Positions 18,144 through 27,344 are shown, counted from the stretch's first letter. The stretch is 64,000 bases of DNA from Telluria mixta (GCF_029223865.1 NZ_CP119520.1:620001-684000), one strand, 5' to 3'. The notes: generated by a model not told the origin, from the letters alone. Program-made: numbers and translations.

Positions 18144-20681
18144 TCAGGCGACGGCAATCGGAATGGTGCGGCGGCGTTCTTCGATCGTGGCCGGACGGAT
18201 CTGGCCGCGTTCCGGCATGAACACGATGTTGTCGTCCGTGCCGTCGGTGTTGACGAAGCTGCGGAAGCGCTGGCGCACGGCCGGGTCTTCGACGGCGTTC
18301 TTCCACTCGTCGGCATACGTGTCGACCACGCGCTGCATGTCGGCTTCCAGTTCGGCGGCGATGCCCAGCTTGTCGTCGATGACGACCTGCTTCAGGTAAT
18401 CCAGGCCGCCTTCCAGGTTCTCGCGCCACGTGCTGGTGCGCTGCAGGCGGTCGGCGGTGCGCACGTAGAACATCAGGAAGCGGTCGACCAGCTTCACGAC
18501 GGTCGCTTCATCCAGGTCCGATGCGATCAGTTCCGCGTGACGGGGCTTCATGCCGCCGTTGCCGCATACGTACAGGTTCCAGCCCTTCTCGGTGGCGATC
18601 AGGCCCACGTCCTTGCCCTGCGCTTCGGCGCACTCGCGGGTGCAGCCGGACACGCCGAACTTGATCTTGTGCGGCGCGCGCAGGCCCTTGTAGCGGTTTT
18701 CCAGCGCGATCGCGAAGCCGACGGAATCGCCCACGCCGTAGCGGCACCACGTCGAGCCCACGCACGATTTCACCGTGCGCAGCGACTTGCCGTAGGCGTG
18801 GCCGGATTCGAAGCCGGCCGCGATCAGCTCTTCCCAGATCGCCGGCAGCTGGTCCACGCGGGCGCCGAACAGGTCGACGCGCTGGCCGCCCGTGATCTTG
18901 GTGTACAGGCCGTATTTCTTCGCGACCGCGCCCACGGCGATCAGGCCGTCCGGCGTCACTTCGCCGCCCGGCATGCGCGGGACGACGGAATACGTGCCGT
19001 CCTTCTGGATGTTGCCGAGGAAGTAGTCGTTCGAATCCTGCAGGCTCGCGTGCTCGGGCTTCAGCACGAAGTCGTTCCACGTCGACGCGAGGATGTTGGC
19101 AGCCACCGGCTTGCAGATGTCGCAGCCCAGACCCGTGCCGTGCTTGTGCAGCAGTTCGCCGAAGCTCTTGATGCCGCCCACGCGGATCAGGTGGTGCAGT
19201 TCCTGGCGCGAGTACGGGAAGTGTTCGCACAGGTGGTTGTTGACGGCCATGCCGGCCTTCGCCATCTCGGACTTCATGATCTGCGTGACGAGCGGCACGC
19301 AGCCGCCGCACGACGTGCCCGCATTCGTGCACGACTTGATCGCGCCGATGTCGCACGCGCCGCCGGCCACCGCGTCGGCGATGGTGCCCTTGGTGACGGC
19401 ATTGCACGAGCAGACCTGCGCGGCCGCGGGCAGCGCATCGACGCCCAGCGCCGGACGGGCGCCGCCCTCGAGCTGCGGCAGGATCAGGAATTCCGGCGAT
19501 TCCGGCAGTTCCATATCGTTCAGCATCATCTGCAGCAGGCTGCCGTATTCGGCCGCATCGCCGATCAGCACGGCGCCCAGCAGCTTCTTGCCGCAGTCGG
19601 ACACGACGATCTTTTTATAGACCTGCTTGCGCTCGTCCGTGAACTGGAAGCTGCGTGCGCCCGGCGTGTTGCCGTGCGCGTCGCCGATCGACGCGACATC
19701 CACGCCCATCAGCTTCAGCTTGGTGCTCATGTCGGCGCCGGCGAAGGCGGCTTCCTGGCCGATCAGCGCGCGTGCGACGATGCGGGCCATTTCGTAACCC
19801 GGTGCCACGAGGCCGAACGTCTGGCCGCCCCACGAGGCGCACTCGCCGATGGCGTAGATGTGCGGGTCGGATGCGAGGCAGGCGTCGTCGATGGCGATGC
19901 CGCCGCGCGGGCCCAATGCCAGGCCGGCGGCCTTGGCCAGTTCGTCGCGCGGGCGGATGCCGGCCGAGAACACGATCATGTCCGCTTCGAGAAAGCTGCC
20001 GTCCGCGAATTCCATGCGGTGCGTGGCCGACTCGCCGGCGACGATCTGCAGCGTGTTCTTCTGCGTGTGGACGTTGACGCCCAGTTCTTCGATCTTCCTG
20101 CGCAGCACGCGGCCACCGAGGTCGTCGACCTGCACGGCCATCAGGCGCGGCGCGAATTCCACGACGTGCGTGTCCAGGTTCATGTCGCGCAGCGCCTTGG
20201 CGCATTCGAGGCCCAGCAGGCCGCCGCCGACGACGACGCCGGATTTCGAACGGGCGCCGCATTCCGTCATCTTTTCCAGGTCTTCGATGGTGCGGTAGAC
20301 GAAGATGTCGTCGCGCTCCTTGCCCGGGACCGGCGGCACGAACGGGTAGGAACCCGTCGCGAACACCAGCTTGTCGTAGGAGAGCACTGCGCCATCGGCC
20401 AGCGTGACGGTTTTCGCATCGCGGTCGACGGCGACGGCCTTCGCGTTCAGCTTCAGGTCGACCTGGCCGGCGTGCTGCTCGAAGAAGCCCGGGGCGACGA
20501 GCGACAGCTGGTCGGCCGTCGTGCCCGAGAAGAACGCGGACAGGTGCACGCGGTCGTAGGCCGGGCGCGGTTCTTCGCACAGCACGGTGACGTGGAAATG
20601 GGCATCCTGCTTGGCTTCCGCGAACAGGGTTTCGAGGAATTTATGGCCCACCATGCCGTGGCCGATGACGATCAGTTTCAT
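18144..20681 (-). CDS. nirB: Nitrite reductase [NAD(P)H] large subunit
   Basis: This 845-residue enzyme reduces nitrite to ammonium with six electrons from NADH. The FAD/NADH domains fill residues 1-400 (VGGGLLGLECAKAL at 151-164). A BFD [2Fe-2S] domain has C424, C426, C458 and C461. The siroheme/[4Fe-4S] domain has the four Cys ligands C640, C646, C680 and C684. AGGAGT precedes the ATG. It lies between the transporter and nirD. Confidence 0.97.
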   Translation of the reverse strand: MKLIVIGHGMVGHKFLETLFAEAKQDAHFHVTVLCEEPRPAYDRVHLSAFFSGTTADQLSLVAPGFFEQHAGQVDLKLNAKAVAVDRDAKTVTLADGAVLSYDKLVFATGSYPFVPPVPGKERDDIFVYRTIEDLEKMTECGARSKSGVVVGGGLLGLECAKALRDMNLDTHVVEFAPRLMAVQVDDLGGRVLRRKIEELGVNVHTQKNTLQIVAGESATHRMEFADGSFLEADMIVFSAGIRPRDELAKAAGLALGPRGGIAIDDACLASDPHIYAIGECASWGGQTFGLVAPGYEMARIVARALIGQEAAFAGADMSTKLKLMGVDVASIGDAHGNTPGARSFQFTDERKQVYKKIVVSDCGKKLLGAVLIGDAAEYGSLLQMMLNDMELPESPEFLILPQLEGGARPALGVDALPAAAQVCSCNAVTKGTIADAVAGGACDIGAIKSCTNAGTSCGGCVPLVTQIMKSEMAKAGMAVNNHLCEHFPYSRQELHHLIRVGGIKSFGELLHKHGTGLGCDICKPVAANILASTWNDFVLKPEHASLQDSNDYFLGNIQKDGTYSVVPRMPGGEVTPDGLIAVGAVAKKYGLYTKITGGQRVDLFGARVDQLPAIWEELIAAGFESGHAYGKSLRTVKSCVGSTWCRYGVGDSVGFAIALENRYKGLRAPHKIKFGVSGCTRECAEAQGKDVGLIATEKGWNLYVCGNGGMKPRHAELIASDLDEATVVKLVDRFLMFYVRTADRLQRTSTWRENLEGGLDYLKQVVIDDKLGIAAELEADMQRVVDTYADEWKNAVEDPAVRQRFRSFVNTDGTDDNIVFMPERGQIRPATIEERRRTIPIAVA

Positions 20682-20717
20682 GTTGCGACTCCTGGAATGC
20701 GACGACTTGTATTAAAT

Positions 20718-22013
20718 TCAGGCGGCAGCGGGTGCCGGCGTTTCGGGTACGGTCAGCGTGAAGCGCACGCCGATCGCGCACAGCGCCGAGACGAGCACGG
20801 CACCGCCGAGGATCAGGAGGGTCTGGCGCACGTCGCCGGTGCCCTTCATCAGGAAGCCGGCCAGCACGGCGCCGACGTTGCCGCCCGCGCCGACGATGCC
20901 GGCCACGCCGCCCAGCGCTTTCGGATTCACGAACGGCACCAGTGCGTAGGTCGAGCCGCACGCCATGTGGGTGCACAGGCCGAAGGCGAGCATGGCGACG
21001 ATGGCCAGCGTGACGCTGGTCGTCTGCGAGAACCACAGCAGGCCGAGGCCCTCGCCCAGCATCAGCACGAACAGCAGGTTCACGCGGCTGTTCAAATCGC
21101 CGCGGGCCGCGACCTTGTCCGAGATCCAGCCGCCCAGGGCACGGGCGAACAGGGCCAGCAGGCCGAAGCTGCCGGCGGCCATGCCGGCCTGTTTCAGCGA
21201 CAGGCCGAAGTGGTCGACGTAATAGGTGGCGGCCACGTTGTGGATGAACAGTTCGATGCCGAAGCAGGCGCCGTAGGTGATGAACAGCAGCCAGGCGCGG
21301 TAGTTGCGGCAGGCTTCGAAGAAGCTCGCCCAGCCGCCCTTGCCGCCCGCTTCGAACGGCACGCCGGCGGCGCGCAGTTCGGTGAAGTTACCTTCCGGGC
21401 AATCCTGGGTGAACTTGTAGTAGACGACGGCCATGATGAGCATCATCACGCCCGGCACGACCAGGGCGGCACGCCAGCCCATCGTCTCGCTCACGCCCAG
21501 CATGATCATGGCGCCCATGATCAGCGGCATCGTGGCCTGCGCGACGCCGCCGCCGCTGTTGCCCCAGCCGGCCGATGCCGCGTTGGCGGTGCCGACGACC
21601 TTCGGGCCGAACATGACGGAGGTGTGATACTGGGTGATCACGAAGCTGGCGCCGACGGCACCGATGCCGAGGCGGAACAGCAGGAAGCTTTCATAGCTCT
21701 GGGCCATGGCGACGCCCAGCACGGGGATCGCGCCCAGCGCCAGCAGGCCGGTGTAGGCCTTGCGCGGACCGAAGCGGTCGCACAGCGGGCCGATGATCAG
21801 GCGCACGATGATGGTGATGGCGACGGCCGCGATGTTGATGTCGGCGATCTGGCTGACCGACAAATGGAACTCGCCCTTGATCACCGGCATCAGCGGTGCG
21901 CAGGCGAACCAGGCGAAGAAGCAGACGAAGAAGGCCACCCAGGTCAGGTGGAACGCGCGCATCTGGGGCGTATCAAAGGAGAATAGCTTGATACTGTTTG
22001 CTTTGCCGGCCAT
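20718..22013 (-). CDS. NarK/NasA-type nitrate/nitrite MFS transporter
   Basis: This 431-residue MFS protein with about 12 membrane helices belongs to the nitrate/nitrite porter family: GPLCDRFGPRKAY as the loop 2-3 motif, and glycine-rich nitrate-signature stretches such as NAASAGWGNSGGGVAQ and GVAGIVGAGGNVGAV. It brings nitrate into the cytoplasm for NasA. It is the first gene of the operon, placed after the ANTAR leader and terminator; AAGGGAA precedes the ATG. Confidence 0.94.
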   Translation of the reverse strand: MAGKANSIKLFSFDTPQMRAFHLTWVAFFVCFFAWFACAPLMPVIKGEFHLSVSQIADINIAAVAITIIVRLIIGPLCDRFGPRKAYTGLLALGAIPVLGVAMAQSYESFLLFRLGIGAVGASFVITQYHTSVMFGPKVVGTANAASAGWGNSGGGVAQATMPLIMGAMIMLGVSETMGWRAALVVPGVMMLIMAVVYYKFTQDCPEGNFTELRAAGVPFEAGGKGGWASFFEACRNYRAWLLFITYGACFGIELFIHNVAATYYVDHFGLSLKQAGMAAGSFGLLALFARALGGWISDKVAARGDLNSRVNLLFVLMLGEGLGLLWFSQTTSVTLAIVAMLAFGLCTHMACGSTYALVPFVNPKALGGVAGIVGAGGNVGAVLAGFLMKGTGDVRQTLLILGGAVLVSALCAIGVRFTLTVPETPAPAAA

Positions 22014-22030
22014 TATTATTCCCTTCTTGA

Positions 22031-22102
22031 AAACGAAAAGGCGCCCGCTGCCTGGCCGCGAAGACGATTCCAGAAATCGTTCAAGCGGGTGCAGCGGACG
22101 CC
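22031..22102 (-). terminator. Intrinsic terminator/attenuator in the nitrate operon leader
   Basis: On the minus strand GGCGTCCGCTGC (22102-22091) can pair along 12 bases (one G-U) with GCAGCGGGCGCC (22051-22040), followed by TTTTCGTTTTC. A smaller hairpin (ACGATT/AATCGT) lies inside the loop. It ends about 18 bases before the transporter ATG, so it would abort transcription unless antiterminated. Confidence 0.8.
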
Positions 22103-22113
22103 GTTGTCCTGTT

Positions 22114-22164
22114 GCCGGTCCCTCGTTGGACCGGCGCTTTTTACTCAGGGATCGCCGTTGATCC
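22114..22164 (-). ncRNA. ANTAR-target leader RNA: two hexaloop hairpins
   Basis: Hairpin 1 (22164-22149) is GGATC-AACGGC-GATCC; hairpin 2 (22135-22114) is GCCGGTCC-AACGAG-GGACCGGC. Both have six-base loops with A at position 1 and G at position 4, the diagnostic pattern recognised by ANTAR antiterminators. They lie just after the expected start of transcription and just upstream of the terminator at 22031-22102. The ANTAR protein NasT is encoded next door, so nitrate-dependent antitermination is the likely role. Confidence 0.85.
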
Positions 22165-22178
22165 TTTACCTCCGTATT

Positions 22179-22194
22179 TGCAAGACCCGTGCCA
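22179..22194 (-). promoter_or_regulatory. Sigma-54 promoter of the nitrate assimilation operon
   Basis: TGGCACGGGTCTTGCA on the minus strand has the -24 GG and -12 GC at exact spacing and matches the sigma-54 consensus almost perfectly. The predicted start near 22168 places the two ANTAR hairpins at the very 5' end of the transcript. Confidence 0.85.
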
Positions 22195-22255
22195 GATGGT
22201 TTTCAGGGGGGAGACCGTATTTACCGGGCCTTGCACGCTTCATTGCAGTGCACCA

Positions 22256-22272
22256 TGCACGCTTATGACGCA
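22256..22272 (-). promoter_or_regulatory. Candidate NtrC-binding site
   Basis: TGCGTCATAAGCGTGCA is an imperfect dyad resembling the NtrC consensus TGCACC-N5-GGTGCA, about 60-80 bases upstream of the sigma-54 promoter. A second TGCA-rich dyad (GTGCATGGTGCAC) adjoins it. Binding is inferred from position and similarity. Confidence 0.5.
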
Positions 22273-22285
22273 CGTAAATGAAGCA

Positions 22286-23464
22286 TCAGCTAGACGTAGC
22301 GCAATATTCGCGGCGGATGGGAAAGGATGAGATATACGTGTCCGGGTCGGAACCATCCCAGACCTTGCCGTCCATGAGCACGGAGCGGCGCATCAGGGTG
22401 GACGACGCCGGCACGCCGGCCAGCACGGCCGCCTCGCGGTACAGGCCCACGCGGTTCACGCGGCCGGCCACGACCGCATAATCGACGTTGTCGCGCAGCA
22501 GGCCCCAGCGCCGGTGCTGGGTCATGAACCACATCGCGTCGGACAGGTACGGGAAATTCGCCTCGCCGTCGTCGTGGAAACGCACGGGGTCGGGATCGAT
22601 CCAGCGCCGTCCCAGGCCATTGTCATATTCACCATGCAGGCGCGCGGCGATGGCCCGGCGGTCCGCGTTCACGTAGGCGGGACTGGCCAGGACCTCGGCC
22701 GCCGCGTCCCGGTTCTCTTCCGACGCGTCGAGCCAGCGCCCCGCTTCCAGCACGGCCGCGATCAGCGAGCGGCACGCGTGCGGATTCGCGTCGACGAAGG
22801 CAGCCGTCGCGCCGAGCGCCTTGCCGGGGTGGTCGGGCCAGATGTCCTGGCTCGTCGCGACGGTGAAGCCGCTGCCGTCCAGCTGGGCGCGGGCGCTCCA
22901 CGGTTCGCCCGCGCAAAAGCCGTCCATGTGGCCGGCCGCCAGGTTCACGGCCATCTGGCTGGGCGGAACTGTCACGACCTGGGCGTCGCGCACGGGATCG
23001 ATGCCGCCCGCCGCCAGCCAGTAATAGAGAAGCATCGCGTGGTTCCCGGTCGGGAACGTGTGCGCGAACGTGAAGCGGCGGGTCCCCCTGCGCATGGCGG
23101 CGGCCAAGGTACCGAGATCCGTCACGCCCTGGCTGGCCAGTGCGCGCGACAGGGTAATGGCCTGGCCATTCCGTGACAGATTCATCAGCACGGCCATCCG
23201 CGTGGGTGCCGTGCCGATGCCGTTCTCCACGCCGTACAGCAAGCCATAGAGCACGTGCGCCGCATCGATCTCGCCCTGCAACAGGCGGTCGCGCATGCCC
23301 GACCACGAATGCTGGCGCGCGAGTTCGAGCTTGATGCCGTATTTGTCGTCCAGCCCGAGCACGGACGCCATGACGAGGGACGCGCAATCCGTCAGGGGCA
23401 TGAAGCCGGCCCTGATCACGGTCTTTTCCGGCCGGTCCGAGCCGGCGATGAATGCGTGAGCCAT
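22286..23464 (-). CDS. nasS: NasS-like nitrate sensor
   Basis: This 392-residue protein is related to the CmpA/NrtA nitrate-binding proteins (AGFMPLTDCASLVMASVLG, QHSWSGMRDRLLQGEIDAAH, PPSQMAVNLAAGHMDGFCAGEPW) but starts MAHAFIAGSDRP with no signal peptide or lipobox, so it is cytoplasmic. That is the hallmark of NasS, which holds the ANTAR antiterminator NasT inactive and releases it when nitrate or nitrite binds. It is 12 bases downstream of nasT. Its end lies just before the NtrC/sigma-54 region it helps control. Confidence 0.9.
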   Translation of the reverse strand: MAHAFIAGSDRPEKTVIRAGFMPLTDCASLVMASVLGLDDKYGIKLELARQHSWSGMRDRLLQGEIDAAHVLYGLLYGVENGIGTAPTRMAVLMNLSRNGQAITLSRALASQGVTDLGTLAAAMRRGTRRFTFAHTFPTGNHAMLLYYWLAAGGIDPVRDAQVVTVPPSQMAVNLAAGHMDGFCAGEPWSARAQLDGSGFTVATSQDIWPDHPGKALGATAAFVDANPHACRSLIAAVLEAGRWLDASEENRDAAAEVLASPAYVNADRRAIAARLHGEYDNGLGRRWIDPDPVRFHDDGEANFPYLSDAMWFMTQHRRWGLLRDNVDYAVVAGRVNRVGLYREAAVLAGVPASSTLMRRSVLMDGKVWDGSDPDTYISSFPIRREYCATSS

Positions 23465-23476
23465 CGTATCCTTTGT

Positions 23477-24118
23477 TTAGCCTAATAGATCCTCGACGTC
23501 GAGGATGCGCTGGGCGACTTCGGCCAGCTTGAGCTTCTTGTTCATCGCCATGCTGCGCAGCCGCTGGTAGGCCTCTTCCTCCGTCAGCCGGTTGCGCGCC
23601 ATGAGCACGCCCTTGGCCCGTTCGATCAGCTTGCGGTCGGCGAGCTGGCGGCGCGTGTCGGACAGCTCGTCCAGCAGCTTCTGCTCGCGGTGGAAGCGCT
23701 TCATGGCCACGTCCAGCACCGGTTTCACGCGCTCGGCCTGCAGCCCGTCCACGATGTACGCGCTGACGCCCGCCTCGATCGCGGCATCCATGCTGGACGG
23801 CGTCTGGTCGTCCGTGAACAGGACGATGGGCCGCGGCTCGTCGCGCGTGGCGATCACGATATGTTCGAGGACGTCGCGCGCGTCCGATTCGCTGTCGATG
23901 ATGATCATGTCCGGCTGGATCTGGGCGATCCGCTCGGGCAGGAAGATGTCGGCGGGGAGCGAGGCGACGATGTCGTAGCCCGATTCCAGCAGACCGATGC
24001 GCAGTGCCGTGTTGCGCCTTGCCTGCGCGGCGAGCGCGGCGGCATCCGCGGCCTCGCTGGACGCGGTGTTGACGACGACGATGCGCAGGGTGCGCTGGAC
24101 CTTGGACGGCGGTTTCAT
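23477..24118 (-). CDS. nasT: NasT-like ANTAR antiterminator
   Basis: This protein of about 213 residues has an N-terminal receiver-like domain (IVVVNTASSE..., PDMIIIDSESDARDVLEHI, PIVLFTDDQTPSSMDAAIEAG) and a C-terminal ANTAR RNA-binding domain (RKLIERAKGVLMARNRLTEEEAYQRLRSMAM). It would bind the A1/G4 hexaloop hairpins in the leader at 22114-22164 and prevent termination before the transporter gene. The ATG at 24118 is chosen; a GTG at 24151 would add 11 residues. Neither start has a strong ribosome site. Confidence 0.9.
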   Translation of the reverse strand: MKPPSKVQRTLRIVVVNTASSEAADAAALAAQARRNTALRIGLLESGYDIVASLPADIFLPERIAQIQPDMIIIDSESDARDVLEHIVIATRDEPRPIVLFTDDQTPSSMDAAIEAGVSAYIVDGLQAERVKPVLDVAMKRFHREQKLLDELSDTRRQLADRKLIERAKGVLMARNRLTEEEAYQRLRSMAMNKKLKLAEVAQRILDVEDLLG

Positions 24119-24314
24119 GCCCTTTGGATATGCAAGTTCCGGGCCAGCCACTCAGATATTCATGTTCCGAATTTCAGGGTGCGGATCAACATTAGTTGTC
24201 GCACAGAAAATATTCACGAAACACATAGGAAGCATCACAAATCAAAAGTTCATTTATGACGTGGTTGTCCCTATACTGCATCGCAACACGACAGATTTCT
24301 TACCGGAGATGACC

Positions 24315-24572
24315 ATGAACACCGCAACGATCACCCAGGCGCAGAACAAGACGCTGCGCCAGCACATTGCCGACACCTTGGGCAAGATCCGCAAGTTTGC
24401 GATCGAACTGTACGAAGCGCACGGCGGCCTGATCGTCCCGGACGCCGCCCAACCGGGCAGTGGCGCCCTGGCCCGCCGCAAGATGCAGCAGCAAGCCGGC
24501 ATCATCATCCTGGGCCCGTTCTGCGCAGCCGCGCTGGCACCGGAAGCCGTCCGCGAAACGCCGAACAATTAA
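24315..24572 (+). CDS. Small conserved-looking protein of unknown function
   Basis: An 85-residue frame starting at ATG 24315 behind CCGGAGATGACC. The N-terminal half is charged and helical (TLRQHIADTLGKIRKFAIELYEAHGG); the C-terminal part contains a hydrophobic stretch (GIIILGPFCAAALAPEA). I do not recognise a family. Codon choice matches strongly expressed genes in the window. It is divergent from nasT, followed 20 bases later by a second small gene and then a strong terminator, so the two form a compact unit of their own. Confidence 0.7.
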   Translation: MNTATITQAQNKTLRQHIADTLGKIRKFAIELYEAHGGLIVPDAAQPGSGALARRKMQQQAGIIILGPFCAAALAPEAVRETPNN

Positions 24573-24592
24573 TCAAGCCAAGGATACACATC

Positions 24593-24763
24593 ATGACCCC
24601 GATCGAATACCTCACCGTCGCCATCGCCGCAGCCGCCGTCGTCACCCGCATCGTGATGTTCGTGCGCAACCCGTCGCTGACCGCTCCGTCCGAACTGTGG
24701 CTGGCTCAGGAGCCGACCGAACTGTGGATGGGCGAATACGCGAAGCCGAAAGCAGCTGCATAA
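24593..24763 (+). CDS. 56-residue small membrane-associated protein, unknown
   Basis: ATG 24593 follows AAGGATACACATC, a good ribosome site. The first 25 residues (TPIEYLTVAIAAAAVVTRIVMFV) form one probable membrane segment, and the rest is a short hydrophilic tail with two LWxxEPTELW-like pieces. No family is recognised. It ends 27 bases before a perfect intrinsic terminator, which supports a real two-gene transcript with the 85-residue gene upstream. Confidence 0.65.
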   Translation: MTPIEYLTVAIAAAAVVTRIVMFVRNPSLTAPSELWLAQEPTELWMGEYAKPKAAA

Positions 24764-24787
24764 TACCAGCTGACCACATCGTCTCCA

Positions 24788-24819
24788 CACGCCCGGCATT
24801 GGCCGGGCGTTGTTTTTTG
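24788..24819 (+). terminator. Intrinsic terminator after the small-gene pair
   Basis: CGCCCGGC-ATTG-GCCGGGCG is an 8-bp GC stem, followed by TTGTTTTTTG. This is a textbook rho-independent terminator. Confidence 0.9.
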
Positions 24820-24977
24820 TGCGCCGCAATATTGCTTGTGTACGCCACCGTACTTACGCACGCGCGCCACTCCCCGCTCGCGAATCCGCCCAGCACCAGA
24901 GTCGGCTGAGCTAGAATGCTTTTTTGCAATTTCTCACCAAGAAAAGCATTCTTGTTCTTCATTTATCCACCCGACTG

Positions 24978-27344
24978 ATGATGCGACTCCCTGTCCTTAC
25001 CGTTTTCGCCGCACTGCTGGCGCTACCCGCCGCCGCCTCGACGCCCGTGACCCTCGACCAGGCCATGGCCAACCCCGACTGGATCGGTCCTCCCGTGGAA
25101 GCGGCGTGGTGGAACTGGGATGGCAAGCAGGTCATCTATAAACAGAAGCGCGCCGGCTCGCCGCTGCGCGACACGTATCGCGTGAACGCGGCGAAGGCCG
25201 GCACCGCGGCGCAGGTGACGGATGCCGAGCAGGCGAAGCTGGACAGCCCGGAAATGCTGTACAACCGCGCCCGCACCCGCGCCGTCGTCGTGCGCAACGG
25301 CGACCTGTTCGAGCGCGACCTCAAATCGGGCGCCCTCGTGCAGATCACGCGCGGCAATGGCGTGGCGATCCAGGCCGTCCAGTACACGGCCGACGAACGC
25401 GGCGTACAGTACCGCATCGGCGACGACTGGTTCGCGTGGGACCGCAACGACCGTGTGGCCGGCCCCGTCGCCCTGCCGCGCGCCGCCAAGGATCCGAACG
25501 TGACGGAACCGGACGCGCTGCGCGACATGCAGCTGCGCCTGTCGACGATCCTCAAGCGCCAGAAGGACGAGCGCGACGCGACCCGCATGCAGGCCGAGGA
25601 ACAGCGCCGCGCCGACCCGACCCGCGCGCCAGCGCCCATCTACCTGGGCGACAAGGTCGCGATCGTCAACAGCGCGCTGTCGCCGGACGGCCGCTGGCTG
25701 CTCGTCGTCACGGGTCCGAAGAACGCGGACAAGGGCCGCGCCGGCAAGATGCCCCGCTACGTGACGGAAAGCGGCTACGAGGAATTCTCGGAAGAGCGCA
25801 CGCGCGTGGGCCGCAACAACCCCGCCGGCCACGGTCTCAAACTCGTGAACCTCGCGACGCGCGACGTGAAGGACCTGGCGCTGGACGCCCTGCCCGGCAT
25901 CGCGGTGGACCCGCTGGCCAGACAGCGCGCGGAGCACAAGCTCGACCCGCTCAAGGGCAACCGCCCGGTGATGATCGGCTTCGACGGCGAGGCGATCACG
26001 TGGAGCCAGAACGGCGCCAACGTCGCCGTCATGTTCCGCGCGGTGGACAACAAGGAGCGCTGGATCGCCACCGTCGACCTGCCGCGCGCGGCGCTCCAGC
26101 CCGCGCACCGCCTGACGGACGACGCCTGGGTCAACTACGACAACAATGAATTCGGCTGGCTGCCGGACGGCTCGACCCTGTGGTACCTGTCCGAGGAAAG
26201 CGGCTACGCGCACCTGTACGTGCGCGACGAGGGCGGCCGCACGCGCGCGCTCACGCAGGGACAATGGGAAGCGGGCGACGTCGCGTGGTCCGCGGATGGC
26301 CGCACCGCCTGGGTGCTGTGCAACCGCAAGGCGCCGCACACGTACGAAGTCTGCGCCGTCGACGCGTCGAACGGCGCCACGCGCGAAGTCAGCAGCCTCG
26401 CGGGCGTGCAGGACTTCCGCCTGTCGCCGGACCAGAACAAGCTGCTCGTCCACTATTCCGGCCCGTACCTGCCGGCGCAGCTCGCGACCCTGCCGTCGCA
26501 CGGCGGCGACGCCGTCAGGCTGACGGACACGCGCACGCCGGACTTCAAGGCGCGCGAGTGGATCCAGCCGCAGTTCGTGACGATCCCGTCGACGCATGGC
26601 GCCGATCCGGTCTGGGCCAAGCTGTACCGCCCCGCGCAACTGGAGCCGGGTAAAAAATATCCCGTAGTGATGTTCGTGCACGGCGCGGGCTACCTGCAGA
26701 ACGTCACGCAGCGCTACACGCCCTACTTCCGCGAGCAGATGTTCCATAACCTGCTCGTGCAGAACGGCTACGTCGTGCTCGACATGGACTACCGCGCGTC
26801 GAAGGGTTACGGCGTCAAATGGCGCACGGCGATCTACCGCCAGATGGGCCATCCGGAACTGGACGATTACCTGGACGGCGTGAACTGGATGATCGCGAAC
26901 CAGCAGGGCGACGCGGCCCGCGTGGGCATCTATGGCGGCAGCTACGGCGGCTTCATGACCCTGATGGGCATGCTGCGCGCGCCGGACGTCTTCAAGGCCG
27001 GCGCCGCGCTGCGTCCCGTGACCGACTGGACCACGTACAACCACGAGTACACGGCCAACATCCTGAATACGCCGGACCTGGATCCGGACGCGTATAAAAC
27101 GTCGTCGCCGATCGAATACGCGCAGAACCTGAAGGGCCACCTCCTGATCGCGCACGGCATGATCGACGATAACGTATTCTTCCAGGACTCCGTGCGCATG
27201 GCCCAGCGGCTGATCGAGCTGAAGAAGGACCACTGGGAGCTGGCGCCGTATCCGCTGGAGCGGCATTCGTTCGTGCAGCCGGAGGCGTGGTATGACGAGT
27301 ATCGGCGGATTTACCAGCTGTTCGAGCGCACTCTCAAACAGTAA
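24978..27344 (+). CDS. S9 family prolyl oligopeptidase-type peptidase (DPP IV-like)
   Basis: This 788-residue serine peptidase has a Sec signal peptide (MMRLPVLTVFAALLALPAAA), a beta-propeller in the middle and a C-terminal alpha/beta hydrolase. The catalytic triad is Ser655 in GGSYGGF, Asp730 in HGMIDDNVFFQ and His763 in ERHSF, matching the DPP IV/acylaminoacyl-peptidase pattern. It probably removes dipeptides from proline-containing peptides in the periplasm or outside the cell. ATG 24978 is chosen for the signal peptide. It is monocistronic, ending before an inverted repeat and the convergent acyltransferase gene. Confidence 0.93.
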   Translation: MMRLPVLTVFAALLALPAAASTPVTLDQAMANPDWIGPPVEAAWWNWDGKQVIYKQKRAGSPLRDTYRVNAAKAGTAAQVTDAEQAKLDSPEMLYNRARTRAVVVRNGDLFERDLKSGALVQITRGNGVAIQAVQYTADERGVQYRIGDDWFAWDRNDRVAGPVALPRAAKDPNVTEPDALRDMQLRLSTILKRQKDERDATRMQAEEQRRADPTRAPAPIYLGDKVAIVNSALSPDGRWLLVVTGPKNADKGRAGKMPRYVTESGYEEFSEERTRVGRNNPAGHGLKLVNLATRDVKDLALDALPGIAVDPLARQRAEHKLDPLKGNRPVMIGFDGEAITWSQNGANVAVMFRAVDNKERWIATVDLPRAALQPAHRLTDDAWVNYDNNEFGWLPDGSTLWYLSEESGYAHLYVRDEGGRTRALTQGQWEAGDVAWSADGRTAWVLCNRKAPHTYEVCAVDASNGATREVSSLAGVQDFRLSPDQNKLLVHYSGPYLPAQLATLPSHGGDAVRLTDTRTPDFKAREWIQPQFVTIPSTHGADPVWAKLYRPAQLEPGKKYPVVMFVHGAGYLQNVTQRYTPYFREQMFHNLLVQNGYVVLDMDYRASKGYGVKWRTAIYRQMGHPELDDYLDGVNWMIANQQGDAARVGIYGGSYGGFMTLMGMLRAPDVFKAGAALRPVTDWTTYNHEYTANILNTPDLDPDAYKTSSPIEYAQNLKGHLLIAHGMIDDNVFFQDSVRMAQRLIELKKDHWELAPYPLERHSFVQPEAWYDEYRRIYQLFERTLKQ

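Noticed and set aside
16290..21986. A 1898-codon open frame on the + strand across the nitrate cluster.
   Set aside because: It lies antisense to nasA, the NirB-N-like gene, nirD, nirB and the transporter, all of which have full family motifs. Its protein is rich in Arg/Ala/His/Val, the usual product of reading GC-rich genes backwards.
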